From contig NZ_CP022161.1 of assembly GCF_002214185.1 (NCBI RefSeq), forward strand, positions 8,253,486 to 8,317,485: 64,000 nt of DNA. Reading direction: 5' to 3'. Below the pieces are notes generated by a model that saw only the letters and a program-made list of their open reading frames with translations, was not told the DNA's origin and did no database searches. Below, one piece after another: positions 1 through 8,785 of this stretch. Origin of the DNA: Streptomyces capitiformicae (GTDB lineage Bacteria; Actinomycetota; Actinomycetes; Streptomycetales; Streptomycetaceae). Position 1 is the stretch's first letter. Every line of letters starts with the position of its first letter. The position numbers and the translations under genes are program-made.

Positions 1-94
1 ATTCACCGCTGGCGACGACCCTCATAAGGCCAACGATCCCTGGTCCGTCGAATCGCCGGTCGTCAAGAGGGCCGGGCAGGTTCTCGATGCCTGA
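1..94 (+). CDS. 3' end of an unidentified gene (partial)
   Basis: The window opens inside a rightward reading frame that starts at base 2 and ends with TGA at 92-94. The visible tail is 30 residues and ends in VVKRAGQVLDA. It is too short to assign to a family. It is called coding because the frame is open from the window edge and is followed 28 bp later by a strong hairpin that would serve as its terminator. The next gene converges from the other strand. Confidence 0.5.
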   Translation, partial: FTAGDDPHKANDPWSVESPVVKRAGQVLDA

Positions 95-122
95 GAGACC
101 TGTCGTTGTGTGAGTACGTGAG

Positions 123-158
123 GAGGGGCTCCCGGCGTCGTACCGCCGGGAGCCCCTC
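123..158. terminator. Bidirectional hairpin terminator
   Basis: A perfect 15-bp inverted repeat (arms 123-137 and 144-158, 6-nt loop) lies between the end of the partial rightward gene and the end of the leftward Yip1 gene. No U-tract follows, which is usual in Streptomyces. Its place between convergent stops supports a shared terminator. Confidence 0.8.
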
Positions 159-179
159 ACTCGTAGACGTGCGTTCCTG

Positions 180-1208
180 TTAGAACGTGCCCAGCTTGAT
201 CAGTGACAGGATCGCGATCAGCTGGATCGCCGACGCGCCCAGGGCCTTCGGCCACGGCAGGTCGTGGGACTTGGAGACCATCAGGGTCAGCAGGGCGCCC
301 GCGGCGACCCAGGTGGCCCAGCCGAGGATCTGGACGAAGGGGGCGTCGCCGCCCGCGAACATCGCGACGACCAGGCGGGGCGCGTCCGTGATGGCCATGA
401 TCAGCATGGAGAGGCCGACCGTGGGCTGCCAGGCGCCGACGCCGCCGAGCTGGCGGGCCAGGGTGTGGGTGACCACGCCCAGGATGAAGGTGCTCACCAC
501 CATGGTCACGGCCGTGACCAGGACGATCGGTACGGCGTTGGAGAGCGTCGCGTTGATCGCGTCCTCGCGGGCCGTGTCGAAGCCGAAGACCGCGAGCAGG
601 CCGTACAGGAACATCACGATGAGGGCGGGGCCCCACACCGCGTAGTCGCGCATCGCCAGGAAGGTCTGGTTGGGGCTGGTGATGATCCCCTTGAGCAGGG
701 CCTTCCAGGGCAGGCGCGGGCCGAGCGGGGCCGGCGGGGCCTGGCCCGCGCGGTAGGGCTCGCTCTGGTGGTACGGGTCCTCGCCGACCGAGAACGCCTG
801 GGTGTGGCCGGGGTTGTTGGCCGCGTACGGGTCCGCGCCGGCTCCGGGGTGCGAACCGTCGTCGCCGAAGTACTCCGGCTCACCGTGATTGGCGTGGGCC
901 CCGTGGGCTCCGCGGGTGCCGTAGTTCCCGGGGGGCCCGCCGCCGTTCGTCTGGGGCCAGCCCTGGGCGCCGCCCCGGCCGCCGCCGTACGGCGGCCCGG
1001 GGGGCGTCTGGGGATAGCCGTACGACGGGCCGCCGGCCTGCGGGGCCTGCTGCCCGTACGGGGGGTGTTGCGGTCGCGCTTGAGGAGCGCCGTTGTCCCG
1101 GCCGCGTCCGATCCTGAATCCAGCCACGTCATCGAACGTACCTGGTCCCGGCGAGTGGTGTGCCGGACCGGGGGCAACCGGTCCGGCTTTGCGGCCGAGC
1201 TGTGACAT
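180..1208 (-). CDS. Yip1-family membrane protein
   Basis: The 342-residue product has a long, low-complexity N-terminal half rich in Pro, Gly, Gln and Tyr (about residues 1-170). A membrane half follows with about five hydrophobic segments, starting near residue 190 (ALIVMFLYGLLAVFGF) and ending at the C-terminus (ASAIQLIAILSLIKLGTF). This layout matches the bacterial Yip1 family, integral membrane proteins of unknown biochemical role that in Streptomyces often carry a disordered cytoplasmic head. The ATG at 1208 lies 47 bp downstream of the FG-GAP gene stop, so the two are probably co-transcribed from the promoter at 2830-2854. The family is clear from the membrane half; the function is unknown. 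Confidence 0.8.
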   Translation of the reverse strand: MSQLGRKAGPVAPGPAHHSPGPGTFDDVAGFRIGRGRDNGAPQARPQHPPYGQQAPQAGGPSYGYPQTPPGPPYGGGRGGAQGWPQTNGGGPPGNYGTRGAHGAHANHGEPEYFGDDGSHPGAGADPYAANNPGHTQAFSVGEDPYHQSEPYRAGQAPPAPLGPRLPWKALLKGIITSPNQTFLAMRDYAVWGPALIVMFLYGLLAVFGFDTAREDAINATLSNAVPIVLVTAVTMVVSTFILGVVTHTLARQLGGVGAWQPTVGLSMLIMAITDAPRLVVAMFAGGDAPFVQILGWATWVAAGALLTLMVSKSHDLPWPKALGASAIQLIAILSLIKLGTF

Positions 1209-1255
1209 CCCCTAAGGGTTCGTGAGCAGGGCGTGTTGGGGATTTCAGGGGCTGG

Positions 1256-2755
1256 TCAGGGGCTGGTGGAGGAACCCTCGCTGCTCAGGGTTTTGCCGTA
1301 CGACAACGCCGTCGTCGGGGACGGCAGGCCAAGCTTCGCCGGGGTGAGGGCGTACGAGCCTGTCGTGGAGGTCTTCGGGAAGAGCCAGACGCCGCCCGAG
1401 TTCGTGTTCTCGCCGGGCGTGCCGATCGCCGTGTCGGGGGTGCCGTCCTTGTCGTGGTCGCCCGTCGCGATCGCCGTGCCGAAGGCGTCGGAGGGCTCGG
1501 CGGTGCCGGGGACGCGGGGGCGGTTCTGGTGGTACTGGACGGACGTGGCCTCGCCGTACGGGTCGACGATGCCGGTGGTGTGGCCGAGGAGGAGCGTGGC
1601 GGCGCCGGCGCGGGCGTGGGTGCCGATGGCCTCGCCAGGGGCGCCGGCGATCAGGTCGTCGCGGCCGTCGCCGTTGAAGTCGAGTACGGCGAGGGAGGCG
1701 CCGAAGCGGTCGCCGTCCTCGGCGGCGCCGTACACGCCGACCGTGTCCTGGTTGAGGGTCTGGGCGCGGAGGCCGAAGGAACCGTTCTCGTTTCCGTACT
1801 TGATGTGGATGCCGCCCCCCTTCGCGTACGACTCCGGGCCGCACGGGTCGTCGATGTTCTCGTCGGCGATCTCGCGGCACTCGCCGAGGGCCAGGTCGTC
1901 CAGACCGTCGCCGTCGAAGTCGCCGACGGCGAGGGCGGAGGCGGCGCCGTTGCTGGAGTTCCAGGTGTTGGCCATGCGCTTCTCGGCCGGGTCCCAGGAC
2001 CAGAGCCGTACGTGCGACTGCGTGTACGGAGCGTTGATCGTGTGGAAGGCGAGGGCCAGGTCGTCCGTGCTGTCTGCGGTGAAGTCGCCGGTGGCGAGGA
2101 GTGGGGCACGGCCGCCCATGGGGGTGGCGAGGACGGTGGTGACGACGACATCCTCACCACCGTCGACGACGGCGCGCAGCACGACCTTGTCGCGGCCGCC
2201 GATCACGATGTCCCGGCCGCCGTCGCCGGTCAGGTCGGCCGCGGCGAGCGACCAGCCGTACGCGGAGGAGGGGGATGGACCCGTGAGGACGTTCGAGCCC
2301 GGGCCCGGGCGGCCCTGGGTGGCGCTCTTCGCGCCGATCGCGATGACCACGCCCGCGTCCTTGCCGCGGCCGGTGACGTCCTCGCCGGGGGCGCCGACCA
2401 GCAGCTCCGCCACGCTGTCGCCGTTCAGGTCCGCCAGTACCACCGCGGCGCCGAAACGGTCGCCCGCCTCCGGGGTGCCGGGGACCTCGGGCGTGGCCTG
2501 GGTGACGCGGATGCCGCCGTGCCGGCCCAGGCCTTTCGGCCCGCCCCAGAGGACGTGCACGTAGCCGGCCCTCGCCTTGCCGCTCACGGTCGCGTCGGGG
2601 ACGCCGACGGCCAGGTCGGGGTAACCGTCGGCGTTGAAGTCGCTGGTGAGGGGGGTGGGGGTGGGTTGCGGTGCGGCTCCTGCGGTGGGTGCGAGGGGCA
2701 GGGTGAGGGGCAGGGCCGCCGTGGCGATGGCCAGGGCGTACGTCCGTCTGCGCAC
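1256..2755 (-). CDS. Secreted VCBS/FG-GAP repeat protein (integrin-alpha-like beta-propeller)
   Basis: The 499-residue product begins with a classical signal peptide (VRRRTYALAIATAALPL, cleavage near AGAAPQP). Seven or so FG-GAP repeats follow, with the calcium-binding pattern DxNxDGxxDLAVG: DFNADGYPDLAVG, DLNGDSVAELLVG, DFDGDGLDDLALG and DFNGDGRDDLIAG are all visible. Such repeats fold into an extracellular beta-propeller that binds Ca2+ and often mediates adhesion or ligand binding. I chose the GTG at 2755 because GGAG lies 5 nt upstream and the signal peptide then starts with arginines; a start at 2782 is also open. It is one of three paralogues here, with the others ending at 16851 and 18983. 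Ligand and role are unknown. Confidence 0.85.
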   Translation of the reverse strand: MRRRTYALAIATAALPLTLPLAPTAGAAPQPTPTPLTSDFNADGYPDLAVGVPDATVSGKARAGYVHVLWGGPKGLGRHGGIRVTQATPEVPGTPEAGDRFGAAVVLADLNGDSVAELLVGAPGEDVTGRGKDAGVVIAIGAKSATQGRPGPGSNVLTGPSPSSAYGWSLAAADLTGDGGRDIVIGGRDKVVLRAVVDGGEDVVVTTVLATPMGGRAPLLATGDFTADSTDDLALAFHTINAPYTQSHVRLWSWDPAEKRMANTWNSSNGAASALAVGDFDGDGLDDLALGECREIADENIDDPCGPESYAKGGGIHIKYGNENGSFGLRAQTLNQDTVGVYGAAEDGDRFGASLAVLDFNGDGRDDLIAGAPGEAIGTHARAGAATLLLGHTTGIVDPYGEATSVQYHQNRPRVPGTAEPSDAFGTAIATGDHDKDGTPDTAIGTPGENTNSGGVWLFPKTSTTGSYALTPAKLGLPSPTTALSYGKTLSSEGSSTSP

Positions 2756-2829
2756 GAGGGCTCCAAGTCGGTGGCCGAACACGGGTTCTGAACACGGGTT
2801 CTGCTCGGTTCTGGTTCGTTCACCTGTGT

Positions 2830-2854
2830 GACATCTGGAGATCGTGCGAGGTTG
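2830..2854 (-). promoter_or_regulatory. ECF-type promoter element CAACC-N17-GTC
   Basis: On the minus strand CCCGCACAACC is followed after 17 nt by GTCACA, 75 bp before the FG-GAP start at 2755. The same two blocks with identical spacing precede the FG-GAP genes starting at 18227 and 20461 and the PA14-FN3 genes starting at 35839 and 38360. The AAC and GTC cores resemble -35/-10 boxes of extracytoplasmic-function sigma factors. This is an inference from recurrence. Confidence 0.6.
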
Positions 2855-2893
2855 TGCGGGCCGTCGTGGTGCCGGCCGTCGTGGTGCCGACCG

Positions 2894-3289
2894 TCAGGCC
2901 CAGAATTCCGTCTCCTTGTCCATGTCCTCCTGGCACTCGTCGATGTCCGTCATCTTGTCGCCGACGATGCGGAACACGAGGGCGCCGTTCTGTTCGATGC
3001 GCTTGCCGCCGCGCTCGGCGGTGTAGCGGTGCACGGAGACGGCGTGGCCGCGGCCGTCCACGAGGACGCGTTCCAGTTCGACGTTGAAGGTGCCGTCCGT
3101 CTCCTGGAAGAGGCGCTGGTACAGGTTGATGCAGTTGTCCTGGCCCTTGTAGTCGCCGGACAGCAGGTGGTCGCCGGGGACGTGGTGTGTGCAGTCGCCG
3201 GTCATCAGCGAGCGCATAGTGTCCATGTCGCCGCGCGAGAAGGCGTCGTAGCCCTGGCGGACGAGGGCGGCGTGGGGGTGTTCAGCCAT
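2894..3289 (-). CDS. SnoaL/NTF2-like fold protein
   Basis: The 131-residue product has the size and pattern of the SnoaL-like/NTF2 superfamily: an N-terminal helix (ALVRQGYDAFSRGDMDTMRS), then alternating strands including GTFNVELERVLVDGRGHAVSVHRYTAERGGKRIEQN and a C-terminal FRIVGDKMTDIDE. Members form a cone-shaped alpha+beta barrel used either by small-molecule isomerases/cyclases or as a binding domain. The substrate cannot be read from sequence. The ATG at 3289 is preferred over an upstream start at 3349 because homology-like sequence starts at MAEHPH and AGGGAAAG lies upstream. It follows the LLM oxidoreductase on the same strand, 199 bp away, so a shared transcript is possible but not shown. 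Confidence 0.75.
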   Translation of the reverse strand: MAEHPHAALVRQGYDAFSRGDMDTMRSLMTGDCTHHVPGDHLLSGDYKGQDNCINLYQRLFQETDGTFNVELERVLVDGRGHAVSVHRYTAERGGKRIEQNGALVFRIVGDKMTDIDECQEDMDKETEFWA

Positions 3290-3378
3290 GGGGGATCGCC
3301 AACTTTCCCTTGTGTGGGTGTATGGGGCCTGCTGGGCTGATATCAGCAATTATCTTCGCCGGTGCGCTCGCGCGCACG

Positions 3379-3430
3379 CGGGGCCCGTAGGCGGGGCTCG
3401 TAGTCGGGGCCCGTAGGCGGGGCCCGCAGG
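3379..3430. repeat. Four tandem copies of a 13-bp unit
   Basis: Four consecutive 13-mers of the form CGGGGCCCGTAGG, with one to three differences, lie between the LLM oxidoreductase gene and the SnoaL-like gene. No coding role is seen. Confidence 0.75.
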
Positions 3431-3488
3431 CGGCCCACTGACCTGAACCGACCCCATGGATCCACCGGGGCAGTCGAGGTCATCCCCA

Positions 3489-4538
3489 TCAGGCGAACGC
3501 GGGCATGATCCGGTCGTGGATGAGGCGGAGTTGGGTGTTCACGTCGGCCGCCTCCGGGAGGTCGCGGCCGGTGAAGGCCTTGACGAGGGTGCGGTCGGTG
3601 AGGGCGCAGATCATGTGGTTGACGCCGCTGGGGGCGATCTCGCGGCGGATCTTCTCCGCGCACTCCTCCGGGGTGCCGGCGACGGAGAGGCGTTCGGCGA
3701 TGTCCGGGGTGGTCAGTTCGATGCCGCGGGCCAGGTCGCCGGCGGCGATGGCGTCGATGACCGGTTTGAGTTCGCCGGGGTCCACGCCGTTGCGGCGTAG
3801 CTGTTCCTCGGGCATGGAGGAGGCGTAGATGCCGACCATGCTGCGGGCCGCGTCCTTGGCGGCCGCGGAGTCGGGGCCGGTCGCGAAGACGACCCAGGCG
3901 CCGATGTCCAGGGACCGCCAGTCCCGGCCGGCGCGTTCCGCTCCGGCGCGGATGTGCCGTACGGCGTAGTCGTACGCCTCTCGCGTGTAGCTCAGCGCGT
4001 GATGGCAGCCGTCGGACAACTCCCCGGCCGCCTCGAAGGACTTGGGGCCGCGCATCGCTCCGAGCTTGAGCGGCAGCCGGCCTTGGACCGGCCGGGCGAA
4101 GGTGAACAGTCCGTCGTAGGAGAAGAACTCGCCGTCGTACGAGATGGTCCCCTCGTCCAGCAGGGTGCGTACGACGTGCAGGGCTTCCTTGACGCGGGAG
4201 AGGGGGCGGGTGCGGGCCCAGTCGATGCGGTACTGCGCCAGGAGGCCGAAGTTGCCGCTGGACAGTACGCCCTCGGCGCGGCCGTCGGAGAGTTCGTCGA
4301 GCGTGGCCAGGGCCTGGGCGATCAGGGTCGGCTCCCGCAGCGTCACCGGGGAGACGCTCGGGCCCAGGCGGATGCGGTGGGTTCGGGTGGCGGCTGCGGC
4401 GAAGAGCAGCCACAAGTCCTTGTGCCAGGTCTCGTCTGCGGCGTAGCAGGCGTAGAAGCCGAGTTCGTCGGCGAGTTGGATGGAGTCCAGGGAATCGGTG
4501 AGGGGGTAGTCGGGGAGCATCGCGTAGCTGAACTTCAC
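3489..4538 (-). CDS. LLM-class (probably F420-dependent) oxidoreductase
   Basis: The 349-residue protein is a luciferase-like monooxygenase-fold (TIM barrel) oxidoreductase. Typical features are the N-terminal strand MKFSYAMLPDYP, ADELGFYACYAADE, the segment HRIRLGPSVSPVTLREPTLIAQALATLDELSDGRAEGVLSS (given by its start and end only as a family marker at about residues 54-94), and a C-terminal GTPEECAEKIRREI. The lack of FMN-partner motifs and the resemblance to methylenetetrahydromethanopterin-reductase-type enzymes suggest cofactor F420, common in actinomycetes. The substrate is unknown. The GTG at 4538 has AGAAGGTGA about 8 nt upstream. It lies 127 bp downstream of the nSTAND gene on the same strand. 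Confidence 0.85.
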   Translation of the reverse strand: MKFSYAMLPDYPLTDSLDSIQLADELGFYACYAADETWHKDLWLLFAAAATRTHRIRLGPSVSPVTLREPTLIAQALATLDELSDGRAEGVLSSGNFGLLAQYRIDWARTRPLSRVKEALHVVRTLLDEGTISYDGEFFSYDGLFTFARPVQGRLPLKLGAMRGPKSFEAAGELSDGCHHALSYTREAYDYAVRHIRAGAERAGRDWRSLDIGAWVVFATGPDSAAAKDAARSMVGIYASSMPEEQLRRNGVDPGELKPVIDAIAAGDLARGIELTTPDIAERLSVAGTPEECAEKIRREIAPSGVNHMICALTDRTLVKAFTGRDLPEAADVNTQLRLIHDRIMPAFA

Positions 4539-4665
4539 GGGGCGTCACCTTCTGTGGGGAGAGGGGTCGGCTGTGCGTGTGTGTCGTGCTCCGGTTCCTT
4601 CGAGGGTGCGGGCGGTGTCCTTGGACTGTCCAGGGGGCGTGGGGCGTTCACGGGGGTGGCGGGCT

Positions 4666-7600
4666 TCAGCAGGTGCGGCGGTACGGGATGTCCGGGAGGT
4701 ACGTCTTCCAGTCGGCGGGGGAGAGGCCGGAGCCGCCTGCTCGGGTGCAGGTCTGCTGGACGAGGCGGGCGGGGGCGAGGTCGTAGCGTTGGAGGGGGAC
4801 GTTTCCGCCCGAGGCGTAGAGGATGTCGCCGTCCGTGCTGAAGGCGAGGGAGAAGACGGGGTCGCCCGGAGTGGCCAGGGCCGAGCCGAGCCGGCGGCTG
4901 GACGCTGTGTCCCACAGCTGCACGGTTCCGGCGTCACCGGCCACGGCCAGGATCCGGCTGTCGGGAGAGAAGGCCAGGGCGGTCACCGGCTCACCCGTCT
5001 CGGCGAGTGCACCGGTGTACGTCCCGGACAGAACTCCAAGGCGTTCGCGGAGGTCGCCGTCCCAGAGAGTGACCCGGCCCGCGTCGTCGCCGGCCGCGAA
5101 GTAGGAGCCGTCGGAAGAGAAGGCCACAGCCTCGGCGTGGCTTCTCTCGTTGAGTGCCTGCTCCGTCACCCGACCTGCGGGGAGGTCGGCGATCACCGAA
5201 TCGGCGACTACCAGAGCCTTGTCGTGGTGTACCGCCAGGAGGCCGCTGGGTATGCCGGTCAGGGTCTTCGTCTTTCTGGGGCGGTTCTTGCCGGCTTGTG
5301 GGGACTTGGGGATGTCCCACACCTCCACCGTGCCTCCGGACAGATTCCGGGTCGTCATGAGCGTGCCGCCGTCCGCGCTGAGTGCGATGTCCTCGATGTT
5401 CGGGTAGCCGTCCGCGTCGGCGGGAAGGTGGAGCGTCGCGTGGGTTCGGTGAGCTCTGGCGTCCCAGATGGTGATCCGCTGTCGTACTGCGGTGGTGTCG
5501 GAATCGGATCCGGAGTCGGAGTCGGGAGAGCGGTTGCGGGAGTCGGAGGGCGCGGGTTCGAGACGGCCGTACGCGTAGTAGCGGCCGTCGGCACTCCAGG
5601 CCGTCGCTGTCAGACAGTCGTGGATGGTGTCGGGATCCCCGCTTTCGGCGGTGGTGGACTCGCCGCTCAGGGCGAATATGCCGTGGGCGGTGACCGGGTA
5701 GCAGAGGCCTGCCGAAGGTGTGTCCACGATCTGGCCGTCGCGAGGGTCGAGCAGCTGGATCCGCGACCCCTGAGCCGTGCCGGGACGAACGGCCAGGGTA
5801 CGGCCGTCCGGCGCCAACTCGGCTTCGACGAGGGGATTTTGGCGCCAGCGGGCGGTGACGAACGGGCCGAGCCACAGGGAGCGGACCGTCAGGCCATCGC
5901 TGTCGCGGTAGCGCAGGGACCCGGCGGCGAGGTCGAGTTCGAGATGGTCGGGCCGTTCGTTGACCAAGGGGTAGCGGTAGACCGGAGCGTACGAGGCCGA
6001 CAGGCGCCACAACTGGATCTGTCCGACACTCGATGTGGCGAGGAACTCGCCGTCCGCGCTGAACCGGAGTGTGTCCGTCGGCCCGGTCGACAGCGGTCCG
6101 AACTCCTCGCCCGTTTGGGGGTCCCAGCGGCGGACCTCCGATTCCGTGGCCAGGACGAAGGTGCGGCCGTCCGGTGAGAAGGCGAGGCCGCCGTCCGAGC
6201 AGTCGTTCGGGTCTAGTTCCTCTTCTCGGGGCAGGGACAGCTTGCGCTTCTCGGCGATGTCCCAGATCTCCGGGCCGCGTTCGGTGGTGCAGACGGCGAG
6301 CCGACGGTCGTCGGGGCTGATCTCCAGGGCTGAGAGGGACTTGAAGGCCGTCGCGTCCGTCAGTCTCATGCGCAGGCGGCGCTCACGTACGTCCCAGACC
6401 TCGATGGCGATCGACGAAGCCCGTTCGATCGGCATCATGAGCGTGCGGCCACTCCGGCTGAAGGTCGAGACGTCGGCTCCATCGTCGACGAAGCGGTCGG
6501 TGAGACGGCCGGCGAGACGGCCCGCGCGCACATCCCACAGATATACGCCGTCCTCCTTGAACAGCGCGAGCGTACGGCCGTCGGGGGCGACCACCACGTC
6601 GCCGTCCCCGCTCTGCGTGTCGTCGTCGCCGTGCAGGGAGCCGATGCCCCGGTAGGTGTGCGTGAGTCGGTTGGTGCGCAGGTCCCAGGTGCGGACGCTG
6701 TCACGGGACACGGAGATCACCGTGCTGCCGTCGTCGATCAGCCGCTCCTCGGTCGGCGGGGTGGTCTCGGCGGCGTCGGGGACGGTGAAGAAGCCCTGCT
6801 CACGCTGGGCCACGGACGCCAACAGCGCCGACCGGGTCTCCCTGGTGTCCGCCAGCTCCCAGGCGGCCAGGCTCAGTCGCATCGCCTTGACCGGATCCGC
6901 GAACCGCATCCCGTCCGCCACCGCCGCGATCCGCCGGGCCTCCGCCTCCACGTGACGGCGGTCGCTCGTCCGGGACTGCTGCCAGGCCGTGACGCCCGCG
7001 AGGAGGGCGAGGGCGAGGAGTGTGGCGAGGGTGGTGAGGAGGGTTCGGCGGCGGCGGAGGTCGGCGGTGTGGGCGGTGGTGCCGGCGGTGAGGAAGTCGC
7101 GTTCCACCCTCGTCAGGGAGTCGTCGTCCGTGAGGTGTTCCGTCGCCGTGGCCAGGCGGGTGCCCCGGTAGAGGGCGCCCGGGTCTCGGCCCAGGTCGTC
7201 CCAGGCGCGGGCGGCTTCGGTGAGGTGGCGGTGGGTGCGGAGGCGGTCGCGGGCCTCGTCGATCCAGTCCGACAGGCGGGGCCAGGCGGTGATCAGCGCC
7301 TCGTGGGCCAGGTCCACCGTGTTGTCGTCGAGGGTGAGGAGGCGGGCTCGGGTCAGGCGGTCGAGGACGGCGGTGACTTCGGCGGGGGACGCGAAGTCCA
7401 ACTCCGCGCGGTCGACCGGGTGGCGGGTGTCCTGGGCGCCGTCGCCGGGAGTGATCAGGCGGAGGAGGATCAGGCGGGCCAGGGCGGCCTGGTCGGGGGA
7501 GAGGTCCTTGTACATCTCCTCCGCTGTCTGGGCGATCGCACCGTGGACGCCGCCCGCCGCCTCGTACGCCGCCAGCGTGAGGGCGCGGCCCTTCCTGCGG

Positions 7601-8565
7601 CGCCAGGTCTCCCGCAGGACGTGGGAGAGGAGCGGCAGGCCGCCCGGTTCGTCCTTCACCTCCGCCACCAGACGCGCGGTCAGTTCTCGTTCGACGATCA
7701 GACCCGCCGACTGGGCGGGGCGGACCACCGCCTCGCGCAGTTCGGCGGGGGTCATGGGGCCGACGAGGAGGTTGGCGTCGCGCAGGGCGTCGGCCAGGTC
7801 GCGGTGTTCGGCGCAGCGGCCGTAGAAGTCGGCGCGGACGGCGATGACGACGCGGAGGCGGCTGTCGGGGGCGCGGGCGGACAGCAACCTCTGTATGAAC
7901 TCGGTTCGTTCGTCTGTGGCGCGGCAGAGGGTGAACACCTCCTCGAACTGGTCCACCACGATCACCGTGTCGCCGGCGGAGTTCTCCTTCGGGCTCAGCG
8001 CCTGCTCATGCGTACGTAACGGGTGTTCGCCCGGCGTCAGGATGCGCAGGGCCGCCACGCCCGCGCCTTCCGCCTCGACCTGGAGCGCCGGGATCAGGCC
8101 CGCCCGTAACAGCGACGACTTGCCGCTTCCCGACGGTCCGAAGACCGCGGTGAAGCGGTGGGCGCGGGTCAGGGCGAGAAGGTCGGCGATCAGGGAGTCG
8201 CGGCCGAAGTAGCGGTCGTGGTCGGTCGGTTCGAAACGGGCGAGGCCCTGGTACGGGGAGGTCGTGTCCGGGGGCTCGGGCTCGCGGAGGGCCTGTTCGG
8301 TCACTTCCGCCGAGGTCTCGTGCCAGCGGCGTTCCCAGTGCTCCGGGTCGCCTCCGCAGGCAGTCACGTACGCCAAGGTGACGGGGAGGGAGGGGAGGTG
8401 GTCGCCGGACGCGGCCTGGGAGAGGGTCGTGAGGGAGTAGTCCGTCCGTCGCGCGAGCTCGCGGTACGTGGGGCCGCCCGCCTCCTCGCGGAGCTTGCGC
8501 AGCTCGTACGCGAACCTCGCCACCGGGCCCGCCGTCGGGTCCAGCGGCCTCTCTCGACGCCCCAT
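4666..8565 (-). CDS. HTH-nSTAND1-WD40 signalling NTPase
   Basis: This 1299-residue multidomain protein begins with an XRE-type helix-turn-helix (about residues 15-80, YRELARRTDYSLTTLSQAASG). Next comes a STAND-class NTPase module: a P-loop GPSGSGKS at about 143-150 and Walker B VIVVDQFEE near 205. A hydrophobic segment near residue 518 (TLLTTLATLLALALLAGVTAW) follows, then a C-terminal WD40-type propeller of some 600 residues with recurring FSPDGR/WD motifs (VEVWDI, VTLWDGD, VQLWDT). STAND proteins act as signal-operated switches that oligomerise on ligand binding; the nSTAND1-WD40 form is expanded in Streptomyces and other multicellular bacteria. Ligand and output are unknown. The membrane segment would place the propeller outside or at the membrane face. 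No effector domain is visible. Confidence 0.88.
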   Translation of the reverse strand: MGRRERPLDPTAGPVARFAYELRKLREEAGGPTYRELARRTDYSLTTLSQAASGDHLPSLPVTLAYVTACGGDPEHWERRWHETSAEVTEQALREPEPPDTTSPYQGLARFEPTDHDRYFGRDSLIADLLALTRAHRFTAVFGPSGSGKSSLLRAGLIPALQVEAEGAGVAALRILTPGEHPLRTHEQALSPKENSAGDTVIVVDQFEEVFTLCRATDERTEFIQRLLSARAPDSRLRVVIAVRADFYGRCAEHRDLADALRDANLLVGPMTPAELREAVVRPAQSAGLIVERELTARLVAEVKDEPGGLPLLSHVLRETWRRRKGRALTLAAYEAAGGVHGAIAQTAEEMYKDLSPDQAALARLILLRLITPGDGAQDTRHPVDRAELDFASPAEVTAVLDRLTRARLLTLDDNTVDLAHEALITAWPRLSDWIDEARDRLRTHRHLTEAARAWDDLGRDPGALYRGTRLATATEHLTDDDSLTRVERDFLTAGTTAHTADLRRRRTLLTTLATLLALALLAGVTAWQQSRTSDRRHVEAEARRIAAVADGMRFADPVKAMRLSLAAWELADTRETRSALLASVAQREQGFFTVPDAAETTPPTEERLIDDGSTVISVSRDSVRTWDLRTNRLTHTYRGIGSLHGDDDTQSGDGDVVVAPDGRTLALFKEDGVYLWDVRAGRLAGRLTDRFVDDGADVSTFSRSGRTLMMPIERASSIAIEVWDVRERRLRMRLTDATAFKSLSALEISPDDRRLAVCTTERGPEIWDIAEKRKLSLPREEELDPNDCSDGGLAFSPDGRTFVLATESEVRRWDPQTGEEFGPLSTGPTDTLRFSADGEFLATSSVGQIQLWRLSASYAPVYRYPLVNERPDHLELDLAAGSLRYRDSDGLTVRSLWLGPFVTARWRQNPLVEAELAPDGRTLAVRPGTAQGSRIQLLDPRDGQIVDTPSAGLCYPVTAHGIFALSGESTTAESGDPDTIHDCLTATAWSADGRYYAYGRLEPAPSDSRNRSPDSDSGSDSDTTAVRQRITIWDARAHRTHATLHLPADADGYPNIEDIALSADGGTLMTTRNLSGGTVEVWDIPKSPQAGKNRPRKTKTLTGIPSGLLAVHHDKALVVADSVIADLPAGRVTEQALNERSHAEAVAFSSDGSYFAAGDDAGRVTLWDGDLRERLGVLSGTYTGALAETGEPVTALAFSPDSRILAVAGDAGTVQLWDTASSRRLGSALATPGDPVFSLAFSTDGDILYASGGNVPLQRYDLAPARLVQQTCTRAGGSGLSPADWKTYLPDIPYRRTC

Positions 8566-8588
8566 CGCTCTACGGTCCCCTCGTTCCC

Positions 8589-8632
8589 CCGTGATCCCCG
8601 TGATCCCCGTAATCCCCGTGATCCGGTCACGG
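8589..8632. repeat. Direct repeats of CCCGTGATC ending in an inverted repeat
   Basis: Upstream of the nSTAND gene, CCCCGTGATC-type units recur four times (one with CGTAATC). The last forms the inverted repeat CCGTGA-TCCGG-TCACGG at 8616-8632. The position, 24-67 bp before the nSTAND start, fits an operator or iteron-like binding site, but no binding protein can be named. Confidence 0.5.
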
Positions 8633-8785
8633 TAGGGAGCCGTCCCGCGGGAGACAAGGCGGCTTTCGGCTGTGCGCGCGAACGGTTTTTGTTCGGCGTG
8701 GTGGAGGGGGCCTGCTGAACAACCTCGTGGTCGCTGAACTCGTAGGTGTCCGAGTCATCACTCACACGACACCACGGGGGACCAC

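Noticed and set aside
264..1205. Long rightward frames antisense to the Yip1, FG-GAP, nSTAND and FN3 genes
   Set aside because: High GC content keeps antisense frames open; these have biased Arg/Gly/Val composition, no ribosome-binding sites and no domains, unlike the genes on the other strand.
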